Shown here: positions 58,845 through 62,580 of the stretch, piece by piece
How the letters are laid out: each line of letters opens with the position of its first letter
Position numbering within the stretch: the stretch's first letter is position 1
DNA from: an uncultured Oscillospiraceae bacterium
GTDB taxonomy: Bacteria > Bacillota > Clostridia > Oscillospirales > Oscillospiraceae
Assembly: GCA_944387205.1 (NCBI GenBank)
Contig: CALXDZ010000088.1
Coordinates: forward strand, 1 to 62,580
DNA: 62,580 nt
Direction of reading: 5' to 3'
Translations under genes and position numbers: made by a program
Notes under the pieces: generated by a model
What the model was told of the DNA's origin: nothing
The model's input: only the letters and a program-made list of their open reading frames with translations
Databases searched by the model: none

Positions 58845-60233
58845 TTGGTTTTCAGTAGTCTTACGTTCTTGTTTTTCTATCTGCCGGTGGTGCTGGCGGT
58901 GTATTTTCTCACGCCGCTGCGCTGGCGGAATCTGGTGCTGCTGGTGGTCAGCCTGCTGTTTTACGGCTGGGGGGAGCCGGTGTACATCACCATCATGTTC
59001 CTCTCCATCGCCATCGACTATACCCACGGCCTGCTGGTGGAGAAATACCGCAGCGACGACCGGAAGGCCCGACGCTTTGTGATCCAGTCGGTGGTGTTCA
59101 ACCTCCTTCTGCTGGGCTTTTTCAAGTACTATGATTTCCTGGCGGCCAATCTTTCGCTCCTGCCGGGGATTCAGCTTCCCCAGCTGGGGATTCCGCTGCC
59201 CATAGGTATCTCCTTCTTCACCTTCCAGACCATGAGCTACACCATCGATGTCTATCGCCAGGACGCGCCGGTCCAGCGCAATCCCATCACCTTCGGCGCC
59301 TTCGTCACCATGTTTCCCCAGCTCATTGCCGGCCCCATCGTCAAGTACAAGCAGGTGGCGTCGGAGCTGGAGCACCGGGAATACAGCCCGGAGGCCTTTG
59401 CCCGGGGGGCGGAGCTGTTTGTGGTGGGATTGAGCAAGAAAGTGCTGCTGGCCAACGCCATCGGCTCTTTGTGGGAGACGGCCCGGGCGGCGGGTCAGGC
59501 CGGAACGCTGACGGTGGCGGGCGGCTGGCTGGGCCTGATCGCCTATTCCTTTCAGATCTACTTTGACTTCTCCGGTTATTCCGACATGGCCCTGGGCCTG
59601 GGACGGATGCTGGGCTTCACCTTCCCTCAGAACTTCGACCACCCCTATTTGTCCTGTTCGGTGACAGAGTTCTGGCGCCGCTGGCATATGTCCCTGACCT
59701 CCTGGTTCCGGGAGTATGTCTATATTCCATTGGGCGGCAACCGAAAGGGGACAGCCCGGACGCTGTGTAATATCCTGATCGTCTGGCTGCTGACCGGCAT
59801 CTGGCACGGAGCGGGCTGGAACTTTTTGCTTTGGGGTCTCTACTTCGCCTGCTGGCTGATCCTGGAGCGGACGGTGCCGGTGTTCCGCCGCCTGCCCGCC
59901 TGGCTGGCCCATGCCTATACACTGCTGGTGGCGGTGGTGGGCTGGGGCCTGTTTGCCCTGGAGGATATGGGCGAGTGCATCGCCTATCTGCGGGTGTGCT
60001 TCGGCGGAGGGGCGCTGTGGAGCGCTGCCGACGGCTATGCCCTGCGCAGTTACCTTCTGACTTTGGTGATCTTGGCTGTGGCATCCACCACAGTGGGACA
60101 AACGCTGTGGCAGCGCCTGCCCCAGAGGTGCCGGGAGGTGGCCGCACCGGTGTTGATGCTGGCGGGACTGCTGCTGTGCACCGCCTATCTGGTGGACGGC
60201 AGCTACAATCCCTTTTTGTATTTACGGTTTTAA
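58845..60233 (+). CDS. MBOAT family O-acyltransferase (AlgI/PatB type)
   Basis: 462-residue multi-pass membrane enzyme that moves acyl groups across the membrane onto cell-wall or exopolysaccharide sugars. About 10 helices; WHMSLTSWFREYVYIPLGGNRKG and TGIWHGAGWNFLLWG hold the catalytic His residues. TTG 58845 with GAGAGGAGAGAG just upstream. Partner of the next gene, whose product would complete acetylation outside the cell. Substrate polymer unknown. Confidence 0.92.
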   Translation: MVFSSLTFLFFYLPVVLAVYFLTPLRWRNLVLLVVSLLFYGWGEPVYITIMFLSIAIDYTHGLLVEKYRSDDRKARRFVIQSVVFNLLLLGFFKYYDFLAANLSLLPGIQLPQLGIPLPIGISFFTFQTMSYTIDVYRQDAPVQRNPITFGAFVTMFPQLIAGPIVKYKQVASELEHREYSPEAFARGAELFVVGLSKKVLLANAIGSLWETARAAGQAGTLTVAGGWLGLIAYSFQIYFDFSGYSDMALGLGRMLGFTFPQNFDHPYLSCSVTEFWRRWHMSLTSWFREYVYIPLGGNRKGTARTLCNILIVWLLTGIWHGAGWNFLLWGLYFACWLILERTVPVFRRLPAWLAHAYTLLVAVVGWGLFALEDMGECIAYLRVCFGGGALWSAADGYALRSYLLTLVILAVASTTVGQTLWQRLPQRCREVAAPVLMLAGLLLCTAYLVDGSYNPFLYLRF

Positions 60234-60245
60234 GGAGGGAAGAGC

Positions 60246-61361
60246 ATGAGCAGACGATACGCAGTGGGGCTCAGCGCCCTGTTCTGCCTGTTTCTGGGCG
60301 GGATGCTGGTGCTGCATCTGGGGTTGCCGGACCGGGAGAAATCCGAAGTGGAGAACCGGACCTTGCAGCAGGTGCCTTCCTTTTCCATTGGGGCGGTTCT
60401 GGATGGCAGCTTTATGGAGCAGACCGAGGACTATATCGCCGACCAGTTCCCCGGTCGGGACGGCTGGACCGAGGGAAAGGCCCGGGCCGAGCAGCTGCTG
60501 GGTAAGAAGGAATTCCATGGGGTCTATCTGTGTGGTGACCGGCTGATCGCCAAGGTGGAGGAGCCGGACCAGGAGCTGCTGGAAAAGGACCTGAGCTATG
60601 TGAAGGCTCTGGCGGAAAAGACGGACATTCCGGTGTATCTGGGGCTCATCCCCTCTGCGGCGGAGATCTGGAAGGACCGCCTGCCGGCGGGAGCCCAGAG
60701 CCTGGACCAGGCGGCATTCATCCATTCCATGGCCCAGGAGACAGGACTTCCCACGGTGGACTATCTAAGCGTTTTACAGGAGCACGCCGGGGAGGAGATC
60801 TTCTACCGCACCGACCATCACTGGACCTCGCTGGGGGCCTATTACGGGTATACCGCGGTGCTGAATGCCCTGGGGATGGAGCCGCTGGCACTGTCCTCCT
60901 TCACGCCTCAGCGGGTGACGGAGGACTTCAACGGGACCCTCTATTCCCGCTCCGGTGTCCACTGGCTGACGCCGGATGCCATCGATCTATATGTGACGGG
61001 AGAGAATTTCGAAGTTTCTTCCTGGCGGACCGGCAAAGAGGAGGCAGGGGAGCTCTACGACATGGAGTGGCTGGAGAGCAAGGATAAATATTCCCTGTTC
61101 CTGGGCGGGAACCAGCCCCTGTGCGTCATCAAGAATCCCCAGGCCCAGGGGGGGAAGATTTTGCTGGTACGGGACTCCTACGCCGACTCCCTGGCGCCCT
61201 TCCTGGCCACGGCCTTCTCCGAGGTCCATCTGGTGGACCTGCGGCACTATAAGGACTCTCTGAGTGACTACGCCAAAGAACAGGGCATCGACGCCATTTT
61301 GCTCTCGTACAGCGTACCCAACTTCCTGGAGGACACCAACCTGGGCTTTCTGGCCAAATGA
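60246..61361 (+). CDS. DHHW family protein (AlgX/AlgJ-like)
   Basis: 371 residues, with one N-terminal membrane helix or signal anchor (about 6-27) and an extracytoplasmic SGNH-like fold. The hallmark is FYRTDHHWTSLGAYYGY, the DHHW motif with the catalytic His-Asp, plus VRDSYADSLAP with the nucleophile Ser. It is encoded 12 bases after the MBOAT gene with AAGGAGG, so the two act as an O-acetylation pair. Confidence 0.9.
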   Translation: MSRRYAVGLSALFCLFLGGMLVLHLGLPDREKSEVENRTLQQVPSFSIGAVLDGSFMEQTEDYIADQFPGRDGWTEGKARAEQLLGKKEFHGVYLCGDRLIAKVEEPDQELLEKDLSYVKALAEKTDIPVYLGLIPSAAEIWKDRLPAGAQSLDQAAFIHSMAQETGLPTVDYLSVLQEHAGEEIFYRTDHHWTSLGAYYGYTAVLNALGMEPLALSSFTPQRVTEDFNGTLYSRSGVHWLTPDAIDLYVTGENFEVSSWRTGKEEAGELYDMEWLESKDKYSLFLGGNQPLCVIKNPQAQGGKILLVRDSYADSLAPFLATAFSEVHLVDLRHYKDSLSDYAKEQGIDAILLSYSVPNFLEDTNLGFLAK

Positions 61362-61363
61362 AA

Positions 61364-61407
61364 AAATAAGCGGCGCGGCATCTTTGAAGATGCCGCGCCG
61401 CTTATTT
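61364..61407. terminator. Terminator after the DHHW gene
   Basis: 20-bp perfect stem AATAAGCGGCGCGGCATCTT with its complement and T on both sides. Confidence 0.88.
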
Positions 61408-61425
61408 CGTTTAAGAAGGAAGGTC

Positions 61426-62580
61426 TCATCCCACTGGAGGCGTCCAGCAGGAGGAGGCGGGACACTGCTGGTTGATGGTGATATCGTTGCGGAGGAGGAA
61501 ATCCTCCAGCACCGCCTGAGAGCCGTCCACCAGCGTTTCATATTGCCGGCGGCTGGTGGAGTTGTTCTCCAGATACTGCACATCCGTGGGCTCACTGAGG
61601 CAGTAGAGGAAGTCCTCGTCGCTGCCCAGCACATAGATAGCCGCTCCCTGGATCTGGGAGAAGTCGGCGTTTTGGCCGAAGGTGTCGTAGAACTCCTGCT
61701 GGGTATAGGCCAGCAGCGTCCACACATGGCCGGTACCGGTGCTGCGGGCGGTGCCCTCATAGAGGGTGAAAAGGATCCGGCCTGCATCCGGGGGATATTC
61801 GTCCTGGCTGTTGTAGAGGCAGCACAGGTCGGTCCATTCACTGGGAATGGCGATGGTCATCCCGCTGGTGGGGTCATAGGCCTCCCGGACGGCGCCGGGA
61901 GTGCCATAGTCGGTCCGCAGTCCCTCCAGGAGGGCCTCATAGGCCAGGAGCTGGTCCTCCGTCAGGGAAGCGCGGCTGGTGTTCCGCAGGGTCAGCACCG
62001 CATGGCTGAAGCGCTCGATCTCCGAGTCGGTGCCGTTGTAGCGGAACCAGGAGAGGGTCCGGCCCAGCTCCGTCTGCTCAGAGGCGGAAAGGGAGGCGAT
62101 TTGAGCAAGGAAGGAGGAGGGATCGGCGTAAAACACCATCAGCAGGTCCTGAGACGAGAGCCTGGACAGAGGGAGAAGGCCGCTGGTGACCACGGTCTTG
62201 CTCAGCCCCGCCAGGAAGACAGGAGAGCCCACGGAGCAGTCCCCGGGGATGCTGCTGTCCAGAAGCTTCCGCTGACCGTTCCCTTCCACCTGGAATACCA
62301 GGTAGGGGGTGCCCAGGCGGCCCAGTCCGCCCACCCAGCCGTCCTCGTCCACATACATCCCGCCGGCCAGGCCCACAGAGCTGGGGGTGACGGCGTGGAA
62401 CTGATAGCCCACCAGATAGACCTCCGCCTGGACACCGTATTCCTCATAGGTCCAGACCGGATCCAGATAGGTGATGCGCCAGTCGTCATAGGCCGGCTCC
62501 CAGGCGGTGGGCTCCTGGGTCAGCTCGCCGGGATAGACCCGGAGCACCAGCTCCTTGGCCGCAGCCAGCACCTCCTCCGG
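61426..62580 (-). CDS. Unknown protein, N-terminus beyond the window
   Basis: At least 384 residues, read from the right edge and ending at 61426. It looks soluble or secreted: no membrane helix in the visible part, acidic, with tandem regions such as MTIAIPSEWTDLCCLY and FTLYEGTARSTGTGHVWTLLAYTQQEFYDTFG. I do not recognise a family. The start lies outside the window, so a signal peptide cannot be checked. Confidence 0.6.
   Translation of the reverse strand, partial: PEEVLAAAKELVLRVYPGELTQEPTAWEPAYDDWRITYLDPVWTYEEYGVQAEVYLVGYQFHAVTPSSVGLAGGMYVDEDGWVGGLGRLGTPYLVFQVEGNGQRKLLDSSIPGDCSVGSPVFLAGLSKTVVTSGLLPLSRLSSQDLLMVFYADPSSFLAQIASLSASEQTELGRTLSWFRYNGTDSEIERFSHAVLTLRNTSRASLTEDQLLAYEALLEGLRTDYGTPGAVREAYDPTSGMTIAIPSEWTDLCCLYNSQDEYPPDAGRILFTLYEGTARSTGTGHVWTLLAYTQQEFYDTFGQNADFSQIQGAAIYVLGSDEDFLYCLSEPTDVQYLENNSTSRRQYETLVDGSQAVLEDFLLRNDITINQQCPASSCWTPPVG

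Noticed and set aside
1-62580. CRISPR arrays, tRNA or rRNA genes, insertion sequences, prophage
   Set aside because: I saw no repeat-spacer pattern, no tRNA-like cloverleaf, and no transposase or phage gene.

Overview
The window is a GC-rich, densely coded chromosomal segment of an endospore-forming, butyrate-producing Clostridia member. It fits an Oscillospiraceae organism of the Flavonifractor / Lawsonibacter / Intestinimonas type. The grounds are a crotonase-Hbd-Bcd-EtfBA operon, the sporulation genes spoIIAA-spoIIAB-sigF, spoIIGA-sigE and sigG, a yybP-ykoY leader on mntP, a valS T-box, and several TTG starts preceded by strong Shine-Dalgarno sites. The genus is an inference from gene content. 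I see no rRNA, tRNA, CRISPR array, phage or insertion sequence.

Layout. 1-4460: the end of rplT, then a GntR (YtrA-type) regulated ABC transporter operon with a near-ideal promoter and an operator-like inverted repeat. 4479-5180: trmB (minus). 5507-10322: butyrate operon. 10585-12063: ECF sigma factor and a DUF4179-type partner. 12134-17293 (minus): DUF308 and DUF554 membrane proteins, tcdA, a parvulin-type foldase and an aldo/keto reductase with ferredoxin-like clusters. About 17336-17579 (minus): a structured RNA that looks like 6S RNA. 17644-21990: DUF1292 protein, PBP1A, AI-2E family permease. 22130-25141: ACT protein, hom, lysC. 25233-26037: Mn riboswitch and mntP. 26110-27250 (minus): shikimate-kinase-like protein and queH. 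27514-31810: a split 2-hydroxyacyl-CoA dehydratase-type activase system. 32034-35901: a secreted SLH protein, a GNAT and a nitrilase. 35949-36719 (minus): sigG under a sigmaF/sigmaG-type promoter. 36864-43788: ABC exporter, YlmC/YmxH, trpS, tagO, wecB and a membrane-anchored protein. 43892-49012: GNAT, three small helical proteins of unknown function, nth, rarA, an S1-domain protein, DUF951 and a 30-residue membrane peptide. 49175-50759: spoIIGA and an interrupted sigE. 50787-53821: T-box and valS. 54134-55659: spoIIA operon. 55526-58030 (minus): an SOS-controlled operon. 58181-62580: lipoprotein, AlgI-type acyltransferase, DHHW protein and an unknown partial gene.

Two points stand out. First, sigE carries an in-frame TAG where sigma-E of Bacillus has Glu, so as written the protein ends before region 4, while spoIIA, spoIIGA and sigG look intact. 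Second, a minus-strand operon near 58 kb has a consensus promoter whose spacer holds a perfect Bacillus-type LexA box. It encodes a small membrane protein, a radical SAM protein and a DUF4130 protein. The last two are predicted DNA repair or modification proteins of unknown chemistry, which makes this the best candidate for an undescribed DNA-damage system here. It also runs convergently into sigF with no visible terminator.
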